Below the pieces are notes generated by a model. The model had not been told where the DNA came from. It saw nothing but the letters and a program-made list of their open reading frames with translations, and searched no databases. From Takakia lepidozioides (taxonomy: Eukaryota; Streptophyta; Takakiopsida; Takakiales; Takakiaceae), in the NCBI GenBank assembly GCA_030704615.1, contig CM060732.1:22382001-22446000 (forward strand): a stretch of 64,000 nucleotides of DNA, in the 5' to 3' direction. Within the stretch, counting starts at the first letter, position 1, and each line of letters begins with the position of its first letter. Shown here in pieces: positions 33,781 through 45,212 of this stretch. The translations under genes and the position numbers were made by a program.

Positions 33781-35640
33781 GACCTGTGAGCAAATGATGG
33801 GGGAAGGGGTGGAGCCCGGCTGCATCATGTTTGTGTGCATTTGCAATGTTTGTGCAAGCCTAGCAGCCCTGGAGAAGGGCAAAGAGGTGCATGTGGATAT
33901 CATCAAAGTTGGAATTATACCAAATGTCATTCTGAACATTGCCCTCGTAGCTCTAGAAAAGGGGAAAGAGGTCCATGGCGACATCTTCATCGGCTCCGAC
34001 CTGGCACCTACATGTCACAGTACCGTGAAATACGGATTTCCAGGCAGTTTCCCCTAGAAATCCACAATTTAAATGTCATTCTGAACAAGACCCTGGTGGA
34101 CATGTTTGCAATATGTGGGTGTGCATTTGCAATGCTTGTGCAAGCCTGGCAGTCCTGGAGAAGGGCAAAGAGGTGCATGGGGATATCATCAAAGCTGGAA
34201 TGGTACCAAATGTCATTCTGAACACTGCCCTGGCAGCTCTGGAAAAGGGGAAAGAGGTACATGGAGACATCTTCAGAGCTGGAATTGTACCAAATGTCAT
34301 TCTGAACAAGACCCTGGTGGACATGTTTGCAATATGTGGGTGCATCGAGGATGCAAATGGAGTGTTCAATACTATGGCTGAACGAGATGTGGTGTCATGG
34401 AGTGCGATGTTTGCAGGGTATGCACAGCTGGGACGTGGGATGGAGGCTTTGGAGACCTATGAGCTAATGATGGGGGAAGGGGTGAAGCCCGGCCATGTTT
34501 GTGTGCATTTGCAATGCTTGTGCAAGCCTGGCAGCCCTGGAGAAGGGCAAAGAGGTGCATGGGGATATCATCAAAGCTGAATTGTACTACCAAATGTCAT
34601 TCTGAACAGTGCCCTGGCAGCTCTGGTAAAGGGGAAAGAGGTCCATGGGCTACATCTTCAGAGCTGGAATTGTACCAAATGTCATTCTGAACAAGACCCT
34701 GGTGGACATGTTTGCAATATGTGGGTGCATCGAGGATGCAAAGGGAGTGTTCGACACTATGGTTGAACGAGATGTGGTGCCGCCTTGGCGATGCTTGCAC
34801 GGTATGCACAGCAGGGATGTGGCATGTATGCTTTGGAGACCTATGATCAGATGAGGGGGGAAGGGGTGAAGCCCGGCCACATCATGTTTGTGTGCATTTG
34901 CAATGCTTGTGCAAACCTGGCAGCCCTGGACGAGGGCAAAGAGGTGCATGGGGATATCATCAAAGCTGGAATTGTACCAAATGTCATTCTGAACATTGCC
35001 CTGGCAGCTCTGGAAAAGGGGAAAGAGGTACATGGCGACATCTTCAGAGCTGGAATTGTACCAAATGTCATTCTGAACAAGACCCTGGTGGACATGTTTG
35101 CAATATGTAGGTGCATCGAGGATGCCAAGGGAGTGTTCAACACTATGGTTGAACGAGATGTGGTGCCGCCTTGGCGATGCTTGCACGGTATGCACAGCAG
35201 GGATGTGGGATGTATGCTTTGGAGACCTATGATCAGATGATGGGGGAAGGGGTGAAGCCCGGCCACATCATGTTTGTGTGCATTTGCAATGCTTATGCAA
35301 ACCTGGCAGCCCTAGACGAGGGCAAAGAGGTGCATGGGGATATCATCAAAGCTGGAATTGTACCAAATGTCATTCTGAACATTGCCCTGGCAGCTCTGGA
35401 AAAGGGGAAAGAGGTACATGGCGACATCTTCAGAGCTGGAATTGTACCAAATGTCATTCTGAACAATACCTTGGTGGACATGTTTGCAAAATGTGGGTGC
35501 GTCGAGGATGCAAAGGGAGTATATTCAACACTATGGCTGAACGAGATGTGGTGTCGTGGAGCCACAGCAAGGCTGGGGATGTATTCACGATTTGTACACA
35601 GGCATGGATAGCTGAAGGATTATTGTATTGTTGCCGTCTT
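33776..35640 (+). pseudogene. PPR sequence amplified as 386-bp tandem repeats
   Basis: Continues the PPR reading after the TAG. The same block (CICNACASLAALEKGKEVHG, IIKAGIVPNVILN, FAICGCIEDAKGVF, VERDVV, EALETYEQMMGEGVKPGH) recurs with starts near 34113, 34495, 34884 and 35270, steps of about 386-389 bp. Each unit also holds an internal half-duplication in which ALEKGKEVHGDI(I/F)(K/R)AGI appears twice in a row. 386 is not a multiple of three, so the frame changes at each unit junction. Shadow frames of the same units are ignored. Inferred: unequal crossing-over in a dead gene. Confidence 0.78.
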
Positions 35641-35689
35641 ACGGGAAAAGGATGTTGGATACAAATGGTATCTGGTGGTAAATGAATGT

Positions 35690-36190
35690 TCATGGATTCC
35701 ACTCCATTGATATGGAGGGGAACTTGTCCCTCTATCTGACATTAAATTAATGCCACAGGTGACCAGCGATGGCCAAGAATGTCTGGGGCCTACTATTTTC
35801 AATTTCTGGCTGTAATGGGGGTTTAGTTGTAGTAGGCAAAGACAGACCACAGAGCGATTGGCCTGATATTGTTGTATGCACTGTTTGACTAATTGAAGCA
35901 AAGATCAATATGAAGGCAAGGAAACCATGCAGCAGTGGAAGTTGAATATCCCTTTGTCAATAACCATATGTTGCAATTATTTCCTGTCAAACATCTTTGT
36001 TGCTTTATTCTTTGGCCTAGTTTGAGAGTAGGCAATGTTTATGGCAAACTCACCAGTGGTTGCTATGGAGGGAGGGCAGCCCACCATTATTACCAATGCT
36101 GAGGGTCATCAAACCACACCTTCGGTACTCTCTTCCCCGGCCATTATACAGTACCATTTTATTTTATCTCTTTAGTGCCAAAACGAAGTT
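35690..36190. other. No gene seen
   Basis: AT-balanced sequence between the PPR array and a LINE fragment. No convincing ORF, RNA or repeat. Confidence 0.4.
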
Positions 36191-36474
36191 AGGCATAAAA
36201 CTTCCCTGCAGTTTGTGAAATGGGTGAGGACCTTCAGGGCCTATCTACCATCGGCACTAGACTGAAAGTTAAACTCAGCAGGGAGTCTACCTTTGTGGAG
36301 ATGGGTCAAGGCCCCATGTGCGGGTGGCCTGAAGACAATATCCATTTTCTGATACAGTGTCCAGGGTATTATCATGAGAGAGTAGCCCTCTTCTGGACCA
36401 TCAAGAACATAGTTCCTGCTCCCTCCCTACTCCTCTGTTCACCAACTTCACAATCTCGAGGCTACTTAGCCTAA
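36190..36474 (+). mobile_element. LINE reverse-transcriptase C-terminal fragment (zf-RVT-like)
   Basis: The frame reads RLKVKLSRESTFVEMGQGPM, then CGWPEDNIHFLIQCPGYYHER. The spacing of Cys, EDNxHFLxxCP and the following Tyr/Arg is that of the zinc-binding segment at the end of plant L1-type LINE polymerases. Only this tail is present; RT and endonuclease parts are not seen. Confidence 0.55.
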
Positions 36475-37080
36475 AGCCCTGGCCCTGTTAGGGTCAAATT
36501 GCTGAAAGCAAATTGATGCTTGTATGAAGGGATTTTAGGGGAAATCTGGAAAGCCCGAACCAATTGCTTATACCAAGGTAAGTCTAGTGAGCCTAAGGTA
36601 GTGTCTGATCCCTCTTGTTCCCACAAGGCTACAACAAACAACAACTCATGAGTACATCTCCAAGGGTGTACATTTTTTCCTGTAGTTCTTGTGTCCCTGG
36701 ATCCTTCAGGTTCTTTTGCTGAATTTTGAAAGAACAATTTTATCTTCTAGTGACTGACATCAGCTCCAGTTCTGTCTGATATATATATCTTAATGATCTA
36801 GGATAATATATGTCTAAATAATATATATCCTGTAGTTCTTACAGATTTCCTTTTCATGGGGATGCAAGACAGCTAGGATATTTGCTTAACATTGACAACA
36901 ACCCCTGTAGTTTTTAGACCATTGAATGATCGGTGATCCCAGCCCATAGCTCAATCAAACAATCTGAATCACAAGATGAGTCAGACTTCTCTTTGTTGTG
37001 CCGTTTGTTGCTCTTTGTAGGTGGTTGCATACACAAAGAAGGGTGACCGATTAGTGGGTCAGAGTGCCAAGCGCCAGGTC
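36475..37080. other. No gene seen
   Basis: AT-rich, with a TATATAT-rich patch at 36778-36835. No supported feature. Confidence 0.4.
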
Positions 37081-37084
37081 AGCT

Positions 37085-38045
37085 TGCAGGGTATGCACAG
37101 CAGGGACAGGGTATGGAGGCTTTGGAGACCTATGATCAAATACTTGATGGGGAAGGGGTGAAGCCCAACCACATCACGTTGCAGCATACGGGTACTTCAC
37201 AGCCATGGCGGCTCTCTCAGCCCCTCCATTGTTTTTTCTTTTGTTTTTTTTTGGCGCTGGGAGAGAGCAGCAGCTCTGCTGTCTCCTTCCCCTTGCTTAT
37301 GCCAATCGTTAAAGTGGAAATTGTACCAGTTGTCATTCTGAACTCTGCCCTGGTGGACATGTATGCCAAATGTGGGTGCAACAAGCCTTATTCGAAAGGA
37401 GAGTTGGGCAATATGGCTGAACGAGATATGGTATTTTGGAGTGCCATGATTGCAAGGTATGTGCAGCATGGGTATGGGATTACTTGGCTTTGGAAATCTA
37501 AGAGCAAATGATGTGGGAAGGGATGAAGCCAGACCAGGTCATGCTCATTTGTGTTTGTAATATGCATATGCAAGCCTAGCAGCAGCCCTGGGAAGGGCAA
37601 AGAGGTTCATGGTGACATTATCAAAGCTGGAATTTTACCAAATGTCGTTCTGAACATTCCCTTGGTGCACATCTACAGCAAATGTGAGCCTGTCAGCCCT
37701 AAAAAGGGCACAAAGGTCCATGGTGACATCGTCAAAGTTGGAATTGTATCACTAGATGTCACTCTAAACACTGCCTTGATGGATATGTATATGAAGGCAG
37801 CCCTGGATCAAGTGGATGTCACTTTGGGAGACATGGTAGCTGGCACCACCATTCTCATGAACTACAAGTTCCTGAATTCATTGTCGAAATGATTTCTAGT
37901 GATGTTCTGTCAATTACCAGATGTCATTCTGAACACTGCCCTGGTGGACATGTATGCCAAATGTGGGTGCATCGAGGATGCAACGGGAGTGTTCAACACT
38001 ATGGCTGAATGAGATGTGGTGTCGTGGAGTGCGATGCTTGCAGCC
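37085..38045 (+). pseudogene. Scattered PPR fragments
   Basis: Short pieces of the same PPR family: 37113-37180 (MEALETYDQI, GEGVKPNHIT), 37315-37500 (LNSALVDMYAKCGC, NMAERDMVFWSAMIARYVQ), 37560-37800 (GKGKEVHGDIIKAGILPNVV, GTKVHGDIVKVGIV) and 37918-38040 (ILNTALVDMYAKCGCIEDAT, MAE*DVVSW). Unrelated sequence such as a T-rich run at 37230-37250 separates them. They resemble dispersed debris of the array at 33.8-35.6 kb. Confidence 0.65.
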
Positions 38046-38574
38046 ACCGCGCTACCTGTCAGCAAGACAACTCCCAAACCTCCAGTCCTTGACTGCCAGA
38101 ATGGGGTAAGGGTTCCTTACCTACAATTTTCCATTTTGCACACATCGAGTTTGTGTAATGGTGCTTAGACATATTCTTAGCAATGTTACTTTGTTTCACA
38201 TATGTCAATGTTGTTGTTGCTATGATATTGCCTGAAAGCTTGCTCATGTATCTTCTGCCGTTTTCGGGCTGGATGGCAGTTGAAGGTGGGTGACCAAGTC
38301 CAGCCAAGCCAGTGTATGCATCTTCTGCTCAGGCATTTGGAAGTCTACTTAGACATTGCAGCTTTGTGCATTTTTATAGCAGCACCGGCTTAGATTATGG
38401 AACGGATCTCTGAACATTAAGTCACGTTGTATTTTAATCGATGTTCCAATTTCAAATGTGCTTTCATGTTTCAATGGTGTTTTTGCGTGCTTTCAATGGT
38501 GCTTTCATGTTTCAATGCTGCTAGAGTCAGGCCCATGACCACGATCATGTACACGACTACCTCCCATCCACAAA

Positions 38575-38950
38575 GCCTCCGCCACGTGCCACTTTCACCC
38601 CTCGTGTTCGCCCATACTCGTGCCACGTGCAGTATCCAGAGTGCGCCATGGAAGTCATATGTTCCGGTCATAACGACCACCCCCATCCTGAATAATTTGA
38701 CTCCACGTGTGGACCTGGGATTAAACGTCCGAAGTCATACATGCCAGTCACGAAAGAACCTCCCTCTCCATATTGTCATGCCACGTGTCATGTCCCATAT
38801 TCTCCACGTGTTGTCATGGGGTTAATCTGCGGAAGTCATACATGCCAGTCTTGGAAGACCCCCTCTCCTCACCGTGTCATGCCCGGTATTCTCCACGTGT
38901 TGTCCTGGGGTTAATCCGCGGAAGTCGTATATAAGTCATGAAGACCCTGT
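38575..38950. repeat. Degenerate tandem repeats carrying CACGTG (G-box) motifs
   Basis: At least six CACGTG sites (about 38585, 38625, 38704, 38784, 38810, 38895) lie in 80-100-bp repeats that also share GGAAGTCATACATGCCAGTC-like and GGGGTTAAT words. No gene is evident between 38.05 and 39.0 kb. CACGTG is the core site of plant bHLH and bZIP factors, but here it may simply be part of a repeat. Confidence 0.6.
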
Positions 38951-39087
38951 CGTGAAGCTGACATGGATTTGCAGTCATTTACTGCGGTCTTATCAATGAC
39001 TATGATTAGGCGTCCCCGTTGCCACATCAACAGTGAGCACCACGACTGGCAGATACGACTCTATGGTGCTTACAACTCATTTGTCAC

Positions 39088-39412
39088 AACTGACTGGGTA
39101 GACAATGTACATATATTTCAAATCCTAATTATGACTAAGTTACGTTGTAGAGCACCGTCGCTATGGATGAACCAGCCTGCAAACATGGAAGGGGGACGTC
39201 TAGAATGGGGTGGCAAAGTTAAGTAGAGATAGAGACATCTGCTAGGATTGTGGACATGGTACGTTGTCTTGAGGCATTATAATGTTATCATAACATAATA
39301 GTAATGAGACATAAGAAGGTGGAAGGAAGCCTAGTACCATACAGTGGTAGACTAATTAAGAATGTGAGTATCTAGAGATTTTTTTTTCTTGAAATGGGAG
39401 ATAAGAAGGAAT
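39088..39412. repeat. First copy of a roughly 320-bp direct repeat
   Basis: Begins near GTAGACAATGTACATA and ends near GGGAGATAAGAAGGAA. It matches 45312-45631 in the same orientation along its whole length with scattered differences. It overlaps the 3' end of the minus-strand ORF at 39356-39901. Confidence 0.85.
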
Positions 39413-39901
39413 CCAAGGGGCAACCCTAGTCCGGCGATGTGAATTCTGACTTGCCGAGCAAGCCCAATACTCAACACGCCGCATTAACTTGGCTTCGGCG
39501 GAGGGCACTCGACCCTCGGTTGTTCTACCCTTCCATGTTTTCATTAGCTGCCTCAAATTCCACGTGGCGTCTTTCGCCCTGCTTTGGATCCACCGATTGA
39601 ACTTCGGCTTGTCCCTGTCCGCCGTCCACTTAGCCCCCGCCAAAGCGTTTGTCATTTTCCTCTCCATATTTTGCTGAAAAATCTGAAACCCCTCCCATCC
39701 ATGCCTAACATAAGCACTCTCCAGCCTCATCATGTCCCTACCCTTGAAATAATCCGCTACCACTTCTTTCACCCTATCCAAGGCATCCAGTCCCGGGTAG
39801 TCTGGCTTGTTGACCTGGCTATCCCGCTCGTGGGCACGTTTTCTCTTCCTCCACCCCCCAGACGATCCCACCCCAGAACTTGAATTCACAACCCCTGACA
39901 T
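39356..39901 (-). CDS. Unrecognised protein, 181 codons
   Basis: Open frame with balanced composition: a Ser/Gly leader, a WRKRKRAHERD basic patch (possible nuclear signal), then a helical stretch (YPGLDALDRVKEVVADYFKG, YVRHGWEGFQIFQQNMERKM, KFNRWIQSRAKDATWNLRQL, MKTWKGRTTEG). I do not recognise the family; a transposon accessory protein is possible. The last 20 codons fall in the roughly 320-bp repeat and may not be original. The start is the first ATG of the frame. There is no evidence of expression. Confidence 0.4.
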   Translation of the reverse strand: MSGVVNSSSGVGSSGGWRKRKRAHERDSQVNKPDYPGLDALDRVKEVVADYFKGRDMMRLESAYVRHGWEGFQIFQQNMERKMTNALAGAKWTADRDKPKFNRWIQSRAKDATWNLRQLMKTWKGRTTEGRVPSAEAKLMRRVEYWACSASQNSHRRTRVAPWIPSYLPFQEKKISRYSHS

Positions 39902-40485
39902 TGTATAAACCTTTGCCCACTACAGGGTCTAAAACCTCAGAAAAATGGCAATGAATGTGTGTGGATGGTGTCTTCGTAGTTTTCTGCAAAAAAACAGGCC
40001 GCCAGAGATCCGGAAACGGCAAAATGGTGATACAATGATTGTACCGTGAACAAGTGTGTGAGACTGACCAATAGAAAACTGACAAAACCTCCCCGCCCCC
40101 CAATAATCACCTTTGCACCTCCCGTTGGCAGTGCCAAGCAACGAAGTCCGAAAGGACTACAGGATGCCAAAGAACCACACCACAAGAGGGGCAAAAGTGA
40201 TCAGAAAAGGAGGGGGGAATGGTTTATATAGGCGCCCACCAACCCCCCCCCCCCAAAAAAAATGGCATTATATTTGAAAAGGCGCGACAGGCCAGTGGCG
40301 CCTCCACGCACACCCACATGGGAGAGGTCAAGGGTTCAAAACCATCTCCCCCCATCCCATTTGTTTCGTTTTTCCTGACCCGTGGCACCTCGCCACGTGG
40401 CTGGCCGAGGCGCCGCTTCATGATTAAAAATAAAAAACAAAACGCCAAACGGCGGGTCCCTGGATTTCTAAGAAAAAAAAAACAC
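39902..40485. other. No gene seen
   Basis: Contains C-rich (CCAACCCCCCCCCCCC) and A-rich runs at about 40240-40262 and GGCGCC words. No supported coding region. Confidence 0.4.
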
Positions 40486-40610
40486 GCGACCGCCAATACT
40501 GGCGGACGCTTAATTTAACAAAATATTAAATTACAAGCGACCGCCAATATGGGCGGTCGCTTTTATTAAAAATAATAAATTATATGCGACCGCCAATATA
40601 GGCGGACTCA
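40486..40610. repeat. Three GCGACCGCCAATA palindromes, about 50 bp apart
   Basis: GCGACCGCCAATA starts at 40486, 40537 and 40586, each followed by a GGCGG(T/A)C(G/T)C-like inverted arm; the middle copy pairs perfectly (GCGACCGCC/GGCGGTCGC). Spacers are AT-only. No coding sequence. The sequence differs from the MULE palindrome but the spacing is similar. Confidence 0.8.
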
Positions 40611-40819
40611 TTTTTTAATATTTTAGAATTAATAAATATTAATAATTGGCCACGTCTGTTTTACACCATGGCTGCCATGTCATTACAAAGGGTAGAAGTA
40701 AATCGTAAAAGTCAAATGTAAAAAAAATTACGTGGATAAACGTCCGGATTCGACGTGACGTGACGCACGTCGAACATGACGACCGACGTGTCAGCGCCAC
40801 GTCACGTCAGGAATGATAA

Positions 40820-41165
40820 CTAGGCCAGCAACAGCACGGAAGCTGGGGCTCCCGATAACTGACGTGGGGGCCTCCGTTGAAGTACGTTCTGCCAAATGAG
40901 AGCCACAATTGGCGACAAGGGTGACGTTCAACATCCCTCTCCAGTTAGGGAGTTGGGAGGGACATGAGGACTTCACGATTTGCGAAGTTGATGGAGTTGA
41001 TCTCATTTTGGGGATGTTATTTTTGAGTAAATACAGAGCAGTCATAGATGGCCACAAGAGGTTGGTCATGCTGCCGTGTGGGAATGGTAGTAAAGTTTTG
41101 AGGGTATCAAAAACGCCCAACCGAGTGGGAAGACAAAGTTGGGAGCTAGCGGGAAAAAAACCCAA
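40820..41165 (+). pseudogene. Gypsy protease-region fragment
   Basis: Matches the chromovirus at about 10.43-10.75 kb: ARKLGLPITDVGASVEVRSA, a stop, then [58 protein letters not shown]. The catalytic DTGAS part is missing. It ends against the kinase-like fragment. Confidence 0.8.
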
Positions 41166-41185
41166 GTCCAAAAATCCATAAAAGG

Positions 41186-41540
41186 CGTTGAGACAATATA
41201 ACGACGAGTGTTTGGCAGTGAAGTTCCAGCATCCGGGTGTTATCTCGTATTTTGTTGTGAATGCACGTGAGGTAGAGGGTTACACTCGCTGGTGGAATGG
41301 GGGGACAATACGCGACATGATGAACCTTGACAGAAAATGGGGCAACGATTCGGACAACGGGGTGATTTTGGAACAAGGGGGAACGGAAGCAGAGTTCCAG
41401 GAATGCGATCGCTTGCTTCGTTTCCGGAAAGTGCGCAGTAAACTTGCATGGGCACTGGTGTGCATCATGGATGCTGTCCACAAGAACGGTGTCCTGCACA
41501 ACGACTTGTCCCCCGACAACATCTTGTTGCATTTTCCAGT
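41186..41540 (+). pseudogene. Protein-kinase-like fragment fused to MULE sequence
   Basis: An open frame gives AVKFQHPGVISYFVVNAREV, EGYTRWWNGGTIRDMMNLD and then LVCIMDAVHKNGVLHNDLSP, DNILLHF. The last is a kinase catalytic loop with HND in place of HRD (His-Asn-Asp-Leu-Ser-x-x-Asn). The ATP-binding N-lobe start and the DFG/activation segments are absent. At about 41540 the sequence switches, after TTTTCCAG, to MULE transposase sequence in another frame. I take it as a gene piece joined to, or captured by, the second MULE copy. Confidence 0.6.
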
Positions 41541-43611
41541 CCAAGAATCCACTGAAATGGGCGACAACATTGCGAGAGAAGATCAAAGGGACGCCTCTGC
41601 ACCGCAGAGGTGAACACCTAGAGGGGGATGTCCGTACTCGCCCTGTGAGGCGGAGGATTGAAGAGGAACCCGGGTGCGAAGAGGATTCCTGGAGATCCGA
41701 TAGGAACATTCGGACAGCACCTCGAGGTCCCGTCATGTTGCCGCACAATGTGTCTTCTAGCAGTGGAAGCCCAAGAGTTTCCAGATTGCCATCGCCTCCA
41801 AGCGGGGATTCCGTGCGAGAAATTCCCACCGCTCGCTTGCCCCAGATTCCGCCCGCTGTTATGCAGTATGCCAAGCCATTGTGGAGACGACTGTGTCTGC
41901 GTCACAGTGGAGAATTGCTCGCACAAAGGCGGCGTTTCAAGGCAAGTGTTCCGCAATTTGAGTGGATACACGACAACGTTATTTAGAGATGATAGGGAGG
42001 AATCCAGATGGGGCTGTCCCTGCTCCTACTTTTACAGGAAGATTTGTCCATGCAAAGTTTGCGGAGGCGACCACCCAGTTCTAATTCTGCAGGCACGACA
42101 TTATAACTTGCGTGTATGGAAAGCCCAAGTACGGCATACAAACAATGCCAGAGGCTCCCCTGGTGTGGCCGGTGGAACCAGGCTGCGATCTGAGTCAGGT
42201 TGAGGCTGACGCCCTTACTGCCGCAGACTTTCGGATGGTGCAGCGCACTGACATCCCTAGACAACCATTTCCGCTTCCACAGCCTCCACCACCGACCCCT
42301 GTGAGAGCAAGAACAATGGGACGCGACAGCTCTAAGCATCCTACACACCGTTGGGGGAAACCGAAGAGGCGGCGACCTCCCTCAAAAGTGAACGAGACAA
42401 GGATGGGAATGCACTTCGGATGAACTGTACAATCCAGAGCTCGACAGAAGTGCCCCCACCAGGCTTCGGACGTGTGTATCAGATGGCCACGACAGGCTCA
42501 GCTGTTCGCAATGAGGTGTACACCATCACCATTTCAGAATTATCCACCTGCAATTGCACCGACTTCCAGATGATACAAGGGGGCATCATATTGCCCTTGC
42601 ATGCATCTGTACTACGTGTACCTAAAGAGACTCCGAGTAATTCCACAACTCATCACTTCATACATGCACCAGGGTTGAGCCCCCAAGAGGTGCACACTCT
42701 TCTGAATATGGATCCAGGGGACCAGTGAGCTTGGCTTGCGGTCCCCACACAATGGTACGCCCATCCTTTTCGGAGTTTCAGTTATAGTAGAACTGTACTG
42801 CTGCAAGTACCTCTGACTCTGGCCACAGAAAGGTCCGACTTATGTCTTGCCTACCAGTAACCTATTTTGCTCGAACTAAGATAATACTATGTCATTCACT
42901 TGTGTTTCCACGTGCTTGTATTTTTGTTTGTTGGAGGGTTCCTGTTTTTCTGCTCTCCCAAACTTTGTTTTCCTCATTTGACCCCGGGCAAGGAAATGCG
43001 GCGCCGCATTTCCAAGTAACGTCGTAGGTACTAGTAGATGCGGCCTTTGTCATAGCAAGATAGTCGCACCCAGCCTTCAGGGAGCCGACCGTCGCCAACA
43101 CCAAACCCCCCAGAAATTTCGCACGTGCGAACCCTAATGCGGGCACCGCATTTCTCAGTTGAGTCGCAAAGCTTTCCCGCCGAATACCCGAAGATGACAG
43201 AATTGTGAAGTACTGTAGACTTTATTGGTGCAGACTCTATTGGTTCAATCGCGGCAGAAGGGTCAGCTTCATTCCAATGTTAAGGCATGTAAAACCGCGG
43301 AATACTCTATACAGGCCAGTATGCGACGTCTTTTTGCCGTGGTATACTGGATTTCTCGTTGCACGGTCACTCATTTCCATGAGCGGAGTTGTTACTGACG
43401 ACATATCTTCGCCGCATTATAGGATCTGGAACTTCCAAAAACAACAAGGTCAAATAAAAAAACTATTATTTTAATACTTTTGTAATCTGCCGCATTTCCA
43501 AATTTGGAGGAGTCCGCTCATGAAATCCGCGTGTCTTAGACTTCGGCTCATGCGGCTCATGCGGCTCATGGCTCATGGCTCATGGTTTTTGCTCATGAAA
43601 TAGTAAACCTC
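41540..43611 (+). mobile_element. Second, partial MULE copy (transposase C-terminal half plus one terminal repeat)
   Basis: Plus-strand counterpart of the big MULE's 7.07-8.35 and 15.27-16.03 kb: NPLKWATTLREKIKGTPLHR, RRIEEEPGCEEDSWRSDRNI, GRFVHAKF-like and YGKPKYGIQTMPEAP in shifting frames, then the SWIM part (CNCTDFQ, frameshifted, with CPCMH for CPCKH), LLNMDPGDQ, and the terminal repeat ending at 43611. It lacks the gypsy insertion, so it shows the intact sequence across that site (about 42.26-42.29 kb). It carries a perfect palindrome (AAATGCGGCGCCGCATTT) at 42992-43013 and a weaker one near 43137. The other end is missing. CACTTGAGT at 43612-43620 would be the target-duplication candidate but has no partner. 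Confidence 0.82.
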
Positions 43612-43624
43612 CACTTGAGTGAGC

Positions 43625-44592
43625 TTTGAATCTTCTCTTGTTGGGGCAGTTTAATGCTATGTGATCTTCTTCTCCGCAATAGAGGCATAATCCATTCGAG
43701 CGCCGTCTTTGTTTTCTTGTGGCATCAATGGCTTGAATCGGACAGCATCAATCTGCAGGGGATCACTACCGGATGTCTGATGGATCGTTGTGTTTGGTGC
43801 CGTAGTAGCAGCGGCATGATGCGTCGTCGACCATCCAGATCGCTTCTCTTGATGTAAACGATTATCGCATGCAATGACTTGGGTGATGATTTCACTCAGT
43901 GTGCTCACGTTTGGCATTGTCTGCAACAAGTTTTTTATATCATCTTTTAGCCCACATCGAAACTGACTAATGAGGCTCTTTCTCATTCCAGTCGAGATCG
44001 CACGCAAGTTGTCGAAATTCGGCAGCATAAACGGAAGCAGGACGTGCTCTTTGTCGAAGATTTCGCATCTTTGTCTCGGCAACTCTCTCTCTATTATTCT
44101 CTCCAAACGTTGTAGTGAACTCGGACATGAATGCTTCAAAATTATATAGTAAATGCGATTTTTTTTTTCTAATAACGGTGCAAACCAAGATAGGGCAGTG
44201 CCTGATAAAATGGTGCCCACGAATCCCACTTGAATATCTTCATCGGGGCAGTATTGTGGATGTAGTCGTAGGCACAGTCGTACTTGTTGAATAAAACCGC
44301 GAAATCTTGATCTCGTCCCCTCAAATTTCTCGGGCATGCTGATCTTTGGTTCTCTCGTAATCTGTTGAAGATGAACCGTTGCAGTAGGAGCTGTTGTAGT
44401 AGAGACTCGTATGGTTGAAGATCCATTGTTCGACTCCTTTAACTCTGAAATTTGTTGTTGCAAATTGTAGAGAGCATTGTCAAGATCTTGAGACTGATCA
44501 GCTTGCAATTGGGCAGTAGAGTTACGAAGTTCTTGCATCTGGAGCTGAAGACTCTGCAATGTGGCGACCATTTTCGCAAATGTGCCTTCCAT
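43625..44592 (-). pseudogene. gag: gag of a second gypsy element, frameshifted
   Basis: Starts at ATG 44592 (MEGTFAKMVATLQSLQLQMQ) with a coiled-coil leader, then the gag core (KISMPEKFEGTRSRFRGFIQ, LSGTALSWFAPLL). A frame change near 44.17 kb leads into FEAFMSEFTTTFGENNRERV and the main frame resumes. A zinc knuckle CLYCGEEDHIALNC is at about 43690-43650, read in the next frame. It ends where the MULE terminal repeat begins, so protease and RT have been cut off. The 5' LTR lies just upstream (44631-45212). Confidence 0.78.
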
Positions 44593-44630
44593 CTTAACTA
44601 ATTAAAGAACAAACTTTAGTCTCGCCAAAC

Positions 44631-45212
44631 TGTCAAGGACAAGAACATGACTGAACACAAACAAGAGATCAAACTAGAGGTACAAGACTAGACAAGAAGT
44701 CAAAGTCGGCGTGGCCGAATGCATGATGATGAATAAATAGGAATCGAGATGATATTTAAAACAATGAACAAGAGTAGAAGATATTGGAATACGACTTGAA
44801 TACTGGAATGCTGGAAACTGGACTGGAGTACAGATACTGGAAACTGGGATAGAGTACTGGGAACTAGAAACAAGAGTAGCTTGAACTGGTGTTGGCGAGA
44901 CTGAAGAGTGTCCAGTCTCGCCTCCTATATATACTGGCTACTAGGAGGTTCCCTAAGAGGCTTCCCCAAAGGAGGTTTCTTGATGGAGAAGTTTTCTTAA
45001 ACAAAGGAGGTATTTTGATGGAGAAGTTTCATCCAAATGAAGCTTTCTGAGCAGTTTCCCAAGTTACTCTCGGTAATTTGATAAACTCCCGGTAACTTGG
45101 TAACTAATGGTAACTTATGGTAAATCATGGTAGATCATGGTAGATCACGGTAACTTTTGGTAACTTGGTAACTTCTGGTATTTACTCCCTCCTCTGGGCT
45201 ATGTCCGTGACA
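44631..45212 (-). repeat. LTR of the second gypsy element
   Basis: 582 bp. In element orientation it begins TGTCACGGACAT and ends ...CTTGACA. It contains repeated GGTAACTT/AGTTACC words (45100-45180) and a TATATATA-like promoter element at about 44926-44934. It is followed by the gag gene. Confidence 0.65.

Noticed and set aside
33223-33990. 255-codon minus-strand ORF over the PPR region
   Set aside because: Antisense of repeated PPR units; Met/Ser/Thr-rich with no domain.
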